This document shows, piece after piece, positions 6,169 through 15,933 of a stretch of 24,278 bases of DNA (position 1 is its first letter; every line of letters starts with the position of its first letter). The position numbers were made by a program, and so were the translations under genes. The stretch spans positions 1 to 24,278 of the forward strand of contig DAOTKC010000023.1 of the NCBI GenBank assembly GCA_035449045.1. The letters are read 5' to 3'. This DNA comes from DAOTKC01 sp035449045. Lineage in GTDB: Bacteria; Bacillota; Clostridia; Christensenellales; CAG-917. Below the pieces are notes generated by a model that ran no database searches, was not told the DNA's origin, and saw only the letters and a list, made by a program, of their open reading frames with translations.

Positions 6169-8535
6169 ATGAAAATTTCGTTTGAATGGCTCAAAGAATT
6201 TGTAGATTTTGATTTAACACCCGAAGAGCTTGCGGATAAGCTCGTTAACTGCGGCTTCGAAGTGGAAGATATCGCCTATGAAAAGAATACAATAAAAAAC
6301 GTCGTCGCGGGCAGAATCACCTCGATTGAAAAGCACCCCAACGCCGATAAGCTTTCGGTGTGCGGCGTCGATATCGGCGGTAGGACTGTTCAGATAGTGA
6401 CGGCGGCGACAAACGTCTTTGAAGGAGCGGTGGTGCCCGTCGCCTTGGATGACTCGCTCTTGCCGTCGGGGCTGAAGATTTTCAAGAGCGAGCTTCGGGG
6501 CGTTCCTTCCCACGGAATGTTTGTGAGCGGGGAAGAGCTTAAGCTCGCCGAAGAGGATTTCACCGGCGCGGGAGTCAATGGCATTTTGATTTTAAACGGC
6601 GTGGAGCCCGGCGCCGACATTGGCGAGGTCATCGGCTTGACCGACGCCGTTTTGGATATCTCGGTGACCGCCAACCGCCCCGACTGCAATTCCGTCATAG
6701 GGATAGCGCGCGAGGTGGCGGCCATCACTAAGTCGCAGTTTAAGCCGCATAAGTTCGATTATCCGACTGCGGGGAAGTCTTCGGACTACGTTTCGGTCGA
6801 GGTTAAAAACGCCGAGCTTTGTCCGCGGTATATGGCGCAAGCGGTCAAAAACGCCGTCATTAAGCCCGCGCCGGCCTATATGAGAAAGAGGCTTAAAGCG
6901 GTGGGTATACGGCCGATTAACAACATCGTCGACATAACCAACTACGTGCTGATTGAAATCGGCCAGCCCATGCACGCCTTTGACCGAGATAATCTCGTCG
7001 GCGCCAAAATAGTGGTCAGGACGGCGGAGGACGGCGAGAGCATAATAAGTTTGGACGGTAAAAACAACGTCTTGAAGCCCTCGATGCTGGTCATCGCCGA
7101 CGAAAGTAAGCCTGTGGCGGTGGCGGGAATAATGGGCGGCGAATACAGCGGCATCACCGAAGCCACCAAAGAAATCATTTTTGAAAGCGCAAAATTCGCG
7201 CGGGACAGCGTCCGGCGCACTTCGCGCGCCCTTAACTTAAAATCGGATTCCTCGGCAAGATTTGAAAAGGGCATTGACTTTATGTCCCAGAAGTTGGCGC
7301 TTGACCGCGCCATGCAGCTGATTTACGAAACCGGCAGCGGCGAAATAATAGCCGAGCCGATTGATGTCAAGGTTAATTATCAGGCTTCAAGAACGGTAAG
7401 CTATTCGCTTGACGCCGTTAACCGCATTTTGGGAATAACCGTTCCCGCTAAAAAGATACTCGAGATTCTTAACGGGCTGGGAATTAAGACGGCGATAAAG
7501 GGCGGATGCTTCGTTTCCGAAATTCCCGAATACCGCGAGGATATCGAAAACGCCAACGACATCGCCGAGGAAGTCATAAGAGTTTACGGATACGGCAATC
7601 TCAAATCGACGCTTCTCTCCGACGCCCATCAGACGACGGGCGGAAAGAGCGCGGAATACGCGCTTGTTGACAGAGTGAGAACGGCGCTCGTTGGCGCGGG
7701 AGCCGCCGAGATTATCACTTATTCCTTCATATCGCCCAAGGCATTTGAACTTTTGAGGCTTCCCGAAGGCCACGCTTTTAGAAATGCGCTTAAAATCAGA
7801 AACCCTCTCGGCGAGGACGTAAGCGTTATGCGCACGACGCTGCTTCCCAGCATGCTGAATATCGTAGCCTTAAATCTCGCCAAATTTAACCGCTCGGGGC
7901 TGTTTTTCGAGATAGCGCGGTGCTATATTCCTAATGGTGAGGGCGAGCTTCCCGAAGAAGAGGAAACTCTGATTTTGGCGGGCTACGGCGAGGATTTCGA
8001 TTTCTATTCGCTCAAAGGCATAGCGGAGCGCGCCGCGGGAACCGTCGCGCTGGAAATGAAGAGGAAGGAATACCCCTATCTTCACGGCGGACGTTCGGCC
8101 GAGATTTTTGCTTCGGGCGTAAGCGTGGGATATATCGGCGAAATCCATCCCGACATTTTAGAGTCTCTCGACGTCGGCGCCAGAATTTACGTCGCCGAAA
8201 TAAAGCTTCTGAAGCTGTTAAAATATGAACAGCCCAAAAAATTCAAACCGTTTTCCAATTTCCCGCCGGTATCGCGTGACCTCGCCGTCATAGTCAAGGA
8301 CGGCGTTCAGGCGGGCGATATGCTGGCTGCAATCCGTTCGGCCGCCACGCTGCTGGAATCGGTCGAAGTCTTTGACGTCTACACCGGAACGGGCATTAAG
8401 AAAGGCTTTAAGAGCGTGGCTTTTTCGCTTCTGTTCAGACACACATCAAGGACGCTGAAAGACGAAGAGGTGGCGGCCGAGATGGAAAACATTCTCGCCG
8501 CGCTCGAAAAAAAATATCAGGCAAAGCTGAGATAG
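6169..8535 (+). CDS. pheT: Phenylalanine-tRNA ligase beta subunit
   Basis: This is the 788-residue beta subunit of phenylalanyl-tRNA synthetase, which holds the editing site and binds tRNA. The start KISFEWLKEFVD is the usual family start; an in-frame ATG at 6145 would add eight residues and has poorer support. Domain order: N-terminal B1, an EMAP-type tRNA-binding domain (about 40-150), the B3/B4 editing region with RPDCNSVIGIAREVAA and ARDSVRRTSRALNLKSDSSARFEKG (read as two adjacent segments), B5, the inactive synthetase-like core, and a C-terminal FDX-ACB anticodon-binding domain (about 695-788, starting FPPVSRDLAVIV). It is complete. It is followed after only 2 nt by mutS2, which implies one transcript and translational coupling. 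Confidence 0.96.
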   Translation: MKISFEWLKEFVDFDLTPEELADKLVNCGFEVEDIAYEKNTIKNVVAGRITSIEKHPNADKLSVCGVDIGGRTVQIVTAATNVFEGAVVPVALDDSLLPSGLKIFKSELRGVPSHGMFVSGEELKLAEEDFTGAGVNGILILNGVEPGADIGEVIGLTDAVLDISVTANRPDCNSVIGIAREVAAITKSQFKPHKFDYPTAGKSSDYVSVEVKNAELCPRYMAQAVKNAVIKPAPAYMRKRLKAVGIRPINNIVDITNYVLIEIGQPMHAFDRDNLVGAKIVVRTAEDGESIISLDGKNNVLKPSMLVIADESKPVAVAGIMGGEYSGITEATKEIIFESAKFARDSVRRTSRALNLKSDSSARFEKGIDFMSQKLALDRAMQLIYETGSGEIIAEPIDVKVNYQASRTVSYSLDAVNRILGITVPAKKILEILNGLGIKTAIKGGCFVSEIPEYREDIENANDIAEEVIRVYGYGNLKSTLLSDAHQTTGGKSAEYALVDRVRTALVGAGAAEIITYSFISPKAFELLRLPEGHAFRNALKIRNPLGEDVSVMRTTLLPSMLNIVALNLAKFNRSGLFFEIARCYIPNGEGELPEEEETLILAGYGEDFDFYSLKGIAERAAGTVALEMKRKEYPYLHGGRSAEIFASGVSVGYIGEIHPDILESLDVGARIYVAEIKLLKLLKYEQPKKFKPFSNFPPVSRDLAVIVKDGVQAGDMLAAIRSAATLLESVEVFDVYTGTGIKKGFKSVAFSLLFRHTSRTLKDEEVAAEMENILAALEKKYQAKLR

Positions 8536-8537
8536 AG

Positions 8538-10886
8538 ATGGTTTCAACTAAAGTTTTAAAAGCGCTCGAATTTGATAAAATTCTTTTGGAATTAAAATCT
8601 TTCGCCGCTTCCGACGTAGCGGCGGAAAGAGCGCTTTCCATAGTTCCCGCAACTTCACTCACGCAGGCCGAAACTCTGCTTAACGAGACGAATGAAGCGG
8701 ATAAAGTGCTGTATCAGCACGCTAAAAGCCCGAATTTCGCAATTGACGACATTTCAGAGGCACTTGTGCGCGCCTCTAAACTGTCGGTTTTGAGCATCCC
8801 CGAGCTTTTGAGAGTAGCGCGGCTTTTGAAGGTTTCGCGCAACTTAAAGTTTATCGGCAAGCTTCCCGAAATCAAGCTTTTAAAGGAAAAGACCGAGGCG
8901 CTCTACGAAAATTTAGCGCTGGAAGAGGATATTTTCAAAGCTTTTCCTTCCGATAACGAGGTGGCGGACGCTGCGAGCCCCGAGCTTGCAAAAATCCGCT
9001 CTAAAATAAGAAAGTGCAACGAAAATATCAAGTCAAAGCTTAACCAATACATTACCTCGCCGTCTTATTTGAAATATCTTCAAGATGCGCTTGTCACCAT
9101 CCGTGAGGACCGCTACGTCATTCCCGTCAAAAGCGAATATAAAGGCTCGGTATCGGGGCTGGTTCACGACCAGTCGGCGTCGGGCGCCACGCTTTACGTC
9201 GAGCCGTTCGCCGTGGTCGAGCTCAACAATGAGCTTAAGACATTGCTTGCCGAAGAAAAGAGCGAAATCGAGAAAATCCTAAAGGCGTTCACCGCCGAGG
9301 TGGCTTCGCTTGAGCACGAGCTTTCGCTCGCCATGGAAATCATAGTCGACTTGGACGCCATATTCTGCCGCGCCATGCTCGCCAAAAAATATAACGCAGT
9401 CATGCCCGTTCTCAACGATGAAGGCAAAATTTTCATCGAGAGGGGCAGACATCCTCTGATAGACCGCGCGAAGGTTGTGCCGGTGACGCTCAAGGTCGGC
9501 GGCGACTTCGATATGCTACTCATCACCGGCCCCAACACAGGCGGCAAGACGGTGACTTTAAAACTCGCGGGCTTATTTGCGATTATGGCGGTTTCGGGAA
9601 TGTTCCTGCCGGCCGGCTATGCCGAGATTTCGGTTTTCGACAACATTTTCAGCGATATAGGCGACGAGCAGAGCATAGAGCAGAGCCTATCCACATTTTC
9701 GGCGCACATAAAAAACATCAAAGGTATTTTAGAGGAGATGACTTCGAACTCACTCCTTCTTTTGGACGAGCTCGGCGCGGGCACCGACCCCTCCGAGGGA
9801 GCGGCGCTCGCCGTCGCCATTTCGGAATACATCTTAGAATCGGGCGCCAAAGCCATAATAACGACGCACTTCAACGATTTAAAGGAATTCGCGCTGTCCC
9901 GCCCGCGCGTCGAAAATGCCTCGATGGACTTCGACGTCGACACCTTTGCGCCCACTTTCAGGCTGATTATGGGCGCGGTGGGCGCATCCAACGCCTTAAA
10001 AATTGCCAAACGCTTGGGGCTTAAGGGTGAGGTCATTGAATCGGCGGCGGCTAAGATGTCGGCGGAACGCCGCGATTTTGAAAACATCTTGCTCTCGGCC
10101 GAAACGGCAAGGAAGCAGGCGGAGCAGATAACCGAGGAAGCGCGGCTGGACCGCGAGGAGGCTCAGCGCCTTTTGAATGACATCGCGCGGGAGCGCAACT
10201 ATCTCGCCCAGCAGCGCGAGAAAATGAACGAAAACATAAGAAAGGAAACCAAGAGGCTGATTGAGAAATCGGTTTTCGAGGCCGAAGCCATCGTTGACGA
10301 AATCAAGGAGATTTTGGAAAAGGGCGAGGAGCTCGAGGAATCCGACCTGTTCGCGGTGAGGAAATTAAAAAAGCAGCTTGAGAAGCTTTCCGCCGAATAC
10401 GAAAGAGAGGAAATCGTCATAGAAGTCGAGGAAGAGGATTCGCCCGCCGCCGAAGGCGACGCCGTCTACGTCAAATCGCTCGGCAAAAGCGGCATAGTGA
10501 AGTCGATAGGAAAAAACGGCGCCGCCGTCAAAATCGGCAACGTCGTCATGCAGATAAGAGAGGGCGACTATTTTAAAATCAAAAAGGAAAGAATTGAGAA
10601 GCCATCCGTCACGGCAATGGTTAAGCGCGGCGCGTCCGCCGCTCCCAAGGCCGAAATAATGCTTCTCGGCCAAACGGTGGAGGAAGCTATCTATAACGTT
10701 GACACCTTTCTCGCCGAAGCGGCGAACGCCGGCCTTAATGAGGTCAGAGTAGTGCACGGCAAGGGCAGCGGCAAACTTCGGCAGGAGCTTAGGCGCCACT
10801 TCCAAAACCATCCCTTCGTTTTGGAATTTCGCGACGGGCGCTACGGCGAGGGCGACACCGGCGTTATAATTGTGACTTTAAAATAA
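8538..10886 (+). CDS. mutS2: Endonuclease MutS2
   Basis: This is a 782-residue MutS2 protein. The family has been linked to suppression of homologous recombination and to rescue of collided ribosomes; it is not part of mismatch repair. The N-terminal lever/clamp region (1-300) includes the segment DRYVIPVKSEYKG and DQSASGATLYVEP. The ABC-type ATPase has Walker A GPNTGGKT at 331-338, Walker B LLLLDELGAGTDPSEGAA from about 408, and the H-loop THFNDLK. A charged coiled coil (about 510-630) and a KOW-like segment lead to a C-terminal Smr nuclease domain (about 705-782) with the HGKGSGKLR motif. In many Firmicutes mutS2 also lies near pheST, with zapA and cvpA between; those two genes are absent here. 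Translation is probably coupled to pheT. Confidence 0.95.
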   Translation: MVSTKVLKALEFDKILLELKSFAASDVAAERALSIVPATSLTQAETLLNETNEADKVLYQHAKSPNFAIDDISEALVRASKLSVLSIPELLRVARLLKVSRNLKFIGKLPEIKLLKEKTEALYENLALEEDIFKAFPSDNEVADAASPELAKIRSKIRKCNENIKSKLNQYITSPSYLKYLQDALVTIREDRYVIPVKSEYKGSVSGLVHDQSASGATLYVEPFAVVELNNELKTLLAEEKSEIEKILKAFTAEVASLEHELSLAMEIIVDLDAIFCRAMLAKKYNAVMPVLNDEGKIFIERGRHPLIDRAKVVPVTLKVGGDFDMLLITGPNTGGKTVTLKLAGLFAIMAVSGMFLPAGYAEISVFDNIFSDIGDEQSIEQSLSTFSAHIKNIKGILEEMTSNSLLLLDELGAGTDPSEGAALAVAISEYILESGAKAIITTHFNDLKEFALSRPRVENASMDFDVDTFAPTFRLIMGAVGASNALKIAKRLGLKGEVIESAAAKMSAERRDFENILLSAETARKQAEQITEEARLDREEAQRLLNDIARERNYLAQQREKMNENIRKETKRLIEKSVFEAEAIVDEIKEILEKGEELEESDLFAVRKLKKQLEKLSAEYEREEIVIEVEEEDSPAAEGDAVYVKSLGKSGIVKSIGKNGAAVKIGNVVMQIREGDYFKIKKERIEKPSVTAMVKRGASAAPKAEIMLLGQTVEEAIYNVDTFLAEAANAGLNEVRVVHGKGSGKLRQELRRHFQNHPFVLEFRDGRYGEGDTGVIIVTLK

Positions 10887-11064
10887 GCCTAGCAAAGTTT
10901 TATAACGATTAATCCGCCGCGAAAGGAAGTAACTACTAAAAATTATTGAATCATTAATACAAAAATCTTTTGCAGAGCAACAAAGATAAATCAACAAGTT
11001 AATCTTACAGCTAATTTGTTTGTTAGACTAGTTTAAGTCTTGGGATACTTGAGATAGAAAAATT

Positions 11065-11817
11065 ATGACGAATTACTACAAGCAGAGCGAGGCGGCGCCC
11101 GCCACCTCGGAAAAAATAAAAAGCCTGCCGCTTATTTCGCTTGTTTTTAAAATCATAGCGGCCGGATTATTCGTGACGGCGCTTTCTATTCCCGAGTATT
11201 ACATTTTGTTCGGCGCATTCGCCGCGCTCGCCATAGGCATCACTATCAAGCAATATTTTTATTCCGCCACCCGCGAATTTATCTACATTTATTCGGGCAA
11301 TTCGCTCTATTTTGAAAAGAAGAACTATTTGGGCTCCGAAGCCGAGCTTGCCGCCGTTCCTCTTTCAAACGTTCTCACTTTTACGACGGCGCCCAAAAAG
11401 CAGCAAAAGGGGCTTATGGCCGCCGAATACGGCGAACTTTACATTTTGGAATATGTGGAAGGCGGCATAAAAAGGGCTATTTATTTCGCGCCCGATATTT
11501 ACCTTCGGGCGCTTATTAAAAACGGCTTAAAGCTTGCGCTAGCCGAGGAGGAAAGTGCGGGTTCGGTATTTTTGACCGAGGAAAAGGCCGCCGCGCCCGC
11601 TCCCGAACTGGTCGCCGAGCCGATTAACGTCTATACGCCGCCGAGAAGCGAGCCTTTGACTGCGCAAGCCGTATTAGTGCAGGCGGAGCCTGAATTAAAA
11701 GCCGAAGACATTGCGAAAACTAATATTGAAGATAGCGAAGATAAAGCCGTTTATGACAGCGAAGAAGAGGACGAAGGCGAGCCGCCCGCTCCTTTAAATA
11801 TCGAACTGTTGCTGTAA
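11065..11817 (+). CDS. Uncharacterised two-helix membrane protein with acidic tail
   Basis: This is a 250-residue protein that I do not recognise with certainty. Two adjacent hydrophobic helices (about 24-42 and 44-62) form a hairpin in the membrane. Residues about 68-160 look like a small beta-rich domain (FIYIYSGNSLYFEKK, GELYILEYVEGG) ending in FAPDIYLRALIKNGL. This layout recalls small clostridial membrane proteins such as the DUF6106 type, but that is only an impression. The tail (about 171-250) is rich in A, P and E, with a very acidic stretch (DSEEEDEGE), and is probably disordered. Only 12 nt separate it from the cysteine desulfurase gene, so the two are probably co-transcribed. The Shine-Dalgarno signal is weak. 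Confidence 0.75.
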   Translation: MTNYYKQSEAAPATSEKIKSLPLISLVFKIIAAGLFVTALSIPEYYILFGAFAALAIGITIKQYFYSATREFIYIYSGNSLYFEKKNYLGSEAELAAVPLSNVLTFTTAPKKQQKGLMAAEYGELYILEYVEGGIKRAIYFAPDIYLRALIKNGLKLALAEEESAGSVFLTEEKAAAPAPELVAEPINVYTPPRSEPLTAQAVLVQAEPELKAEDIAKTNIEDSEDKAVYDSEEEDEGEPPAPLNIELLL

Positions 11818-11829
11818 AAGAGGCTATAG

Positions 11830-12963
11830 ATGATATATCTCGATAACGCCGCCACCACCAAGATGAGAAAGGAATGCCTTGAGGAAATCGAAAAGTTTTC
11901 CGTTGAGTGCTTTTATAATCCTTCCGCGCTCTATAAGCCGGCGCTGGAGGCCGCCAAAAGCCTTAAAGAGGCAAGGCGGACTCTTTTGGAGCTTTTGGGC
12001 GACACTAACGGCGGGCTGATATTTACGGCAAGCGGCACGGAGGCCGACAATCTCGCGCTGTTTTGCGCCTTAAAGCGAAAATCAGGCAAAATCGTGGTGT
12101 CGGAGGGCGAGCACGCTGCCGTTTACAACAGCGCCTTAGAGCTTAGAAACCGCGGCTATAACGTCGTTTGCGCGCCTGTCAAGGAGGACGGCGGAGTCGA
12201 TATGGGGACGCTCGAGGGCCTAATTGACGCCGAAACCGACCTCGTTTCCGTCATGCACGTCAGCAACGAAACGGGAGCGGTCAACCCTCTTTCCGAAATA
12301 GCGGGCATTATCAAAAGAAAAAGCCCGCACGCGCTATTTCACAGCGACGGCGTTCAGGCTTTCGGTAAAATCCCCTTTAATATAAAAGATTTGGGCGTCG
12401 ATATGTATTCTATAAGCGGACACAAGCTACATGGCCCCAAAGGCGTCGGCGCGCTCTATGTTAAAGCCGGCGTCAACCTAAAGCCCGTCATTTACGGCGG
12501 AGGGCAGGAGGGCGGCGTCCGCTCGGCGACAGAAAACCTTGCCTACATCATGGCAATGAAGCGCGCCGCTGAACTGGCTTATCAAAATTTTGAAAAAAGA
12601 ACGGCTAAACTCAAAGCGCTTAAAGGCTTGTATTTCGACCTTTTAACCAAATCTATAGATAACATAAAGCTAATTTCGTCCAAAGAGGGCGCGCCGCACA
12701 TTCTCACCGCCGCGTTCTACGACGTGCGCGGCGAGGTGCTCTTGCACGCGCTGGAGAAGCACGGTATTTTAGTGGGAATCGGCTCGGCGTGCTCCTCTAA
12801 AAAACACAGCCGCTTCGAGCGTCTTTTAAATCTCCCCGAAAAATGGCGCGAGGGCATAGTCCGAATAAGCCTTTCGGAGGATAATAACGAGGAAGAAGCG
12901 GGTTTTGTAGTTGAAAAAATCAAAGAGGAATACGAACTTTTAAAATCAATAGGCAGAATTTAA
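11830..12963 (+). CDS. Cysteine desulfurase, NifS/IscS family
   Basis: This is a 377-residue PLP enzyme that takes sulfur from cysteine, leaving alanine, and passes it on as a persulfide. Key residues are visible: H95 (SEGEHAAV), D173 and Q176 (HSDGVQAFGK), the PLP lysine K199 (SISGHKLHGPKG), the RSATEN segment, and the active-site C321 in GSACSS. The long form of the cysteine loop and the family features suit the NifS/IscS group. No iscU or other Fe-S assembly gene is adjacent. In many Firmicutes a related desulfurase is next to thiI and supplies sulfur for tRNA 4-thiouridine; here thiI lies about 8 kb downstream on the other strand. AAAGAGG about 7 nt before the ATG supports the start. Confidence 0.93.
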   Translation: MIYLDNAATTKMRKECLEEIEKFSVECFYNPSALYKPALEAAKSLKEARRTLLELLGDTNGGLIFTASGTEADNLALFCALKRKSGKIVVSEGEHAAVYNSALELRNRGYNVVCAPVKEDGGVDMGTLEGLIDAETDLVSVMHVSNETGAVNPLSEIAGIIKRKSPHALFHSDGVQAFGKIPFNIKDLGVDMYSISGHKLHGPKGVGALYVKAGVNLKPVIYGGGQEGGVRSATENLAYIMAMKRAAELAYQNFEKRTAKLKALKGLYFDLLTKSIDNIKLISSKEGAPHILTAAFYDVRGEVLLHALEKHGILVGIGSACSSKKHSRFERLLNLPEKWREGIVRISLSEDNNEEEAGFVVEKIKEEYELLKSIGRI

Positions 12964-13082
12964 TAGCCTCGATCTAAAAGACCTAACAATCGCTTATAAT
13001 CAAGTAAAAAGCATTAATCAGTAGTTTTAATACCAAAGACACACGCTTTTTCGAAAAAATAAATTTTCGAATAGTAAAATTC

Positions 13083-13110
13083 TTTAAACCTAATCTGTTT
13101 GTGTTATAAT
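13083..13110 (+). promoter_or_regulatory. Promoter of mutL-miaA
   Basis: TTTAAA (13083-13088), a 16-nt spacer and a perfect TATAAT (13105-13110) with an extended -10 (TGT just before it) lie 27 nt upstream of the chosen mutL start. Confidence 0.6.
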
Positions 13111-13137
13111 TTTTATAACAAATATTCGGACGGGCAT

Positions 13138-15030
13138 ATGCGCATCAATATTTTAGACAGCAGCGTATATAATCTTATCGCGGCGGGCGAGGTCGTAGAA
13201 CGGCCTGCTTCCGTCGTCAAGGAGCTTGTTGAAAACTCCATTGACGCCGGCGCCACCGATATTATTATTTCGATTTCGGGCAGCGGCATCGATTCAATGG
13301 AGGTCTTCGACAACGGCGCCGGCATGTCGCTAGCCGATTTAAAAGTCTGCTTTTTACCGCACGCCACCAGCAAGATAAGCTCGGCCAAGGATTTGGACAC
13401 TATTTCAACTTTAGGATTTCGAGGCGAGGCACTGGCGAGCATTTGCGCCGTTGCCAAGGTTAGAATCGAGACGGCGGAGCGCGGCGGTATTTCCAACATT
13501 TTAGAGCTCGACGGCGGCAAAAATCCCGTCTACACCTTGGGCGGGCGGGTAAACGGAACCACGGTGCGCGTCCAAAACCTGTTTTTCAATACTCCCGCCA
13601 GACTGAAGTTTTTAAAGAGCGCTCGCTCGGAAGCGCAGGCGATTACCGACACCGTAGCCAAGCTGATTTTAGCCAATCCCGAAATATCATTCAAATATAT
13701 TTCCGACGGCGAAACCATATATCAAACCGACGGAGGCGGGCTTGAGAGCGCGGTTTACGCGGTCTACGGCAGAAAGGCATTCGAGAATTTGATTTATATC
13801 GAGGCGTCTTGGGGGGGCATCTCGCTTTCGGGCTATATCTCTTCGCCCGAGCTCTGCAGGCCCAACCGAGGCGGGCAGGCGGCGATTGTAAACGGCAGAA
13901 GCGTGACGAACTCCATAATATCGTCGGCAGTAGAAAAGGCGTATTCGGGACTGCTCATGAAGCGTTGCTATCCCGTCTTTGTTTTAAACATTCTTTTACC
14001 TTTCGATACCGTAGACGCCAACGTCCATCCTGCTAAGACTGAGGTGCGCTTTTCCAATCCCAACGGCGTGTTCGCTTTCGTCTATAAAAACGTGCTGAGG
14101 GCGCTAGGCGACAACGCCAAGCCTAAGTCTTTCGGCGATACGTTTAAGGAAGCCGACTTAGTCTTCGGCGAAACTTCCGAAACGACTGAAAGAACGACAA
14201 GCGTCCCAAGCGTCGATACGCCTATAAGAATATCAACTTTAAGTGCGGATAATATCACAGGCTTTGCCGACAGCCCCCGCTCCTATAAATATTCAGGCAT
14301 AAAGACCGCTCAAACTTTTTCTACCGCCGAAAAAGACGCGGAACAAAGGTTTAATTTAGATTTTAAACCGATTAAAAAGCCTGAAGAAACTTTATTTGAC
14401 GACGTAAACGCGTTCAAGACAGAAGAGGGCAGTCAAGAAGCATCTTCGGGCGGTATGTTCTCGGGCAGGGTAGCAGGCCAGCTTTTTTCGACTTACATAA
14501 TAGTGGAGAAGGGCGACAACGCTTATATAATCGACCAGCATGCAGCTCACGAGCGAATTCTATACGACGAACTTATGAACAATATCGACGGCGGCTTGAG
14601 CCAGCCCATGCTTATTCCTTATGTCTTTGAGCTCAGCCCTGCCGAAGCCGGAGATTTTTCCGAGCTTTTGGAGCCGCTTGCCGAAATAGGCTTGGAAATC
14701 GACCTTTTCGGGCAGAATTCATTTAAGGTCTCCTCGGTGCCATACGCGCTGACCGAAATATCGATAAAATCGCTCGTCGACCTAATCCTTTCCGATATGC
14801 GGCAGCTTAAGTCGTTGAAAATCAAGGATTTACTGAAGGACGCGCTCGCCATGAAAGCGTGCAAAGCCGCAGTTAAAGCGGGCGACACACTAAACGAGAG
14901 CCAAATCGAGGCGCTGATTGCATCGTTCGGCGCGGCGGAAAAAGCACCCGAGCGATGCCCGCACGGCCGACCGGCCGTCGTGAAAATGACCAAAAAAGAC
15001 TTCGAGAAGCTTTTTAAACGGATAGTATGA
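13138..15030 (+). CDS. mutL: DNA mismatch repair protein MutL
   Basis: This is a 630-residue MutL, the ATPase and nicking endonuclease that acts after MutS finds a mismatch. The N-terminal GHKL ATPase shows catalytic E32 (VENSIDAGA), DNGAGM at 58-63 and TLGFRGEAL at 91-99. After a variable linker (about 330-440), the C-terminal domain has the endonuclease motif DQHAAHERI (466-474), ACKAAVKAG near 576 and CPHGRP near 607-612, so it should be nuclease-competent, as expected in organisms without MutH. I chose the ATG at 13138 (RINILDSSVYNLIAAGEVVERP is the family start) with GGACGG just upstream. An in-frame ATG at 13099 lies upstream of the -10 box and is unlikely. The stop overlaps the miaA start by 4 nt. 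Confidence 0.96.
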   Translation: MRINILDSSVYNLIAAGEVVERPASVVKELVENSIDAGATDIIISISGSGIDSMEVFDNGAGMSLADLKVCFLPHATSKISSAKDLDTISTLGFRGEALASICAVAKVRIETAERGGISNILELDGGKNPVYTLGGRVNGTTVRVQNLFFNTPARLKFLKSARSEAQAITDTVAKLILANPEISFKYISDGETIYQTDGGGLESAVYAVYGRKAFENLIYIEASWGGISLSGYISSPELCRPNRGGQAAIVNGRSVTNSIISSAVEKAYSGLLMKRCYPVFVLNILLPFDTVDANVHPAKTEVRFSNPNGVFAFVYKNVLRALGDNAKPKSFGDTFKEADLVFGETSETTERTTSVPSVDTPIRISTLSADNITGFADSPRSYKYSGIKTAQTFSTAEKDAEQRFNLDFKPIKKPEETLFDDVNAFKTEEGSQEASSGGMFSGRVAGQLFSTYIIVEKGDNAYIIDQHAAHERILYDELMNNIDGGLSQPMLIPYVFELSPAEAGDFSELLEPLAEIGLEIDLFGQNSFKVSSVPYALTEISIKSLVDLILSDMRQLKSLKIKDLLKDALAMKACKAAVKAGDTLNESQIEALIASFGAAEKAPERCPHGRPAVVKMTKKDFEKLFKRIV

Positions 15031-15932
15031 CGAAATTAGTCGTGGTTGCAGGGCCTACGGCGTCGGGAAAGTCGGCGCTCGCGCGCGCCCTTGCTCGCAA
15101 ATTCAACGGCGCCATAGTGTCGGCCGACTCGATGCAGATTTATAGAGGCCTTGATATCGGCACCGCCAAGGAAGCGCTTTCCGAGCGGCAAGGGCTTGAC
15201 TATTTTATGGTCGATTTGATTCCGCCCGAAGGGGAGTTCAGCGCGGCGGAATACGCCGTCAAGGCGTCGGAGGCGGTTTCTGATATCACCAAAGCAGGCA
15301 AGCTCGCCGTCGTCGCGGGCGGCACCGGACTTTATATCGACGCCCTTTTATATCCTTTGAATTTTTCGGAAGCGCCCAAGAACGCCGAAATCCGCTTAAA
15401 GCTCGAAGCCGAAGCCCGTGACGAGGGGCTTGACTGCCTCTACGAGCGGCTGAAAGCGGTTGATTCGGCATCCGCCGAAAAAATCAGCCCGAGTGATAAA
15501 AAGCGCATTATACGCGCCTTAGAAATCTATCTTGCGACGGGCCGCCCCAAGTCGGAACAGAAAGACGAGCGAAAGCCCCGATATGATTATTTAATGCTCG
15601 GCAAAAGCATGGAAAGGCCGGTGCTTTATGAAAGAATCAATCAAAGGGTAGACGCCATGTTCGAAACGGGGCTTATGTCTGAGGTAAACGCTCTGAGGGA
15701 GCGATATGGTAATAAGCTTTTTGATTTTCAAAGTATGCAGGCGATAGGATATAAGGAGTTTAAGCATTATTTTGAGGGCACATTCTCCCTTGCCGAACTC
15801 AAAGAACTAATAAAAAAGAACACCCGAAACTACGCTAAACGCCAGTTGACGTGGTTTAACAAGACGGATATAAATTGGGTTGCCGACGAAAAAGAAGCTT
15901 TTAAGCTTACAGAGGAGTTTTTGAGAAAATAG
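15027..15932 (+). CDS. miaA: tRNA dimethylallyltransferase
   Basis: This is a 301-residue enzyme that transfers a dimethylallyl group to N6 of adenine 37 in tRNAs that read codons beginning with U. The P-loop GPTASGKS is at 9-16, followed by SADSMQIYRGLDIGTAK, VVAGGTGLYIDALLY, the DKKRIIRALEIY segment and the C-terminal QAIGYKEF and RNYAKRQLTWF motifs. Length is normal. The ATG overlaps the mutL stop (ATGA arrangement), which implies translational coupling. The mutL-miaA order is common in bacteria. The PLP enzyme gene follows after 1 nt. Confidence 0.96.
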   Translation: MTKLVVVAGPTASGKSALARALARKFNGAIVSADSMQIYRGLDIGTAKEALSERQGLDYFMVDLIPPEGEFSAAEYAVKASEAVSDITKAGKLAVVAGGTGLYIDALLYPLNFSEAPKNAEIRLKLEAEARDEGLDCLYERLKAVDSASAEKISPSDKKRIIRALEIYLATGRPKSEQKDERKPRYDYLMLGKSMERPVLYERINQRVDAMFETGLMSEVNALRERYGNKLFDFQSMQAIGYKEFKHYFEGTFSLAELKELIKKNTRNYAKRQLTWFNKTDINWVADEKEAFKLTEEFLRK

Positions 15933-15933
15933 T

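Noticed and set aside
13050..13071. TTCGAAAA/TTTTCGAA hairpin as terminator after the cysteine desulfurase
   Set aside because: The stem is AT-rich and no T tract follows on the plus strand.
13099..13137. Upstream ATG as the mutL start
   Set aside because: It precedes the perfect -10 box at 13105-13110 and adds residues absent from MutL proteins.
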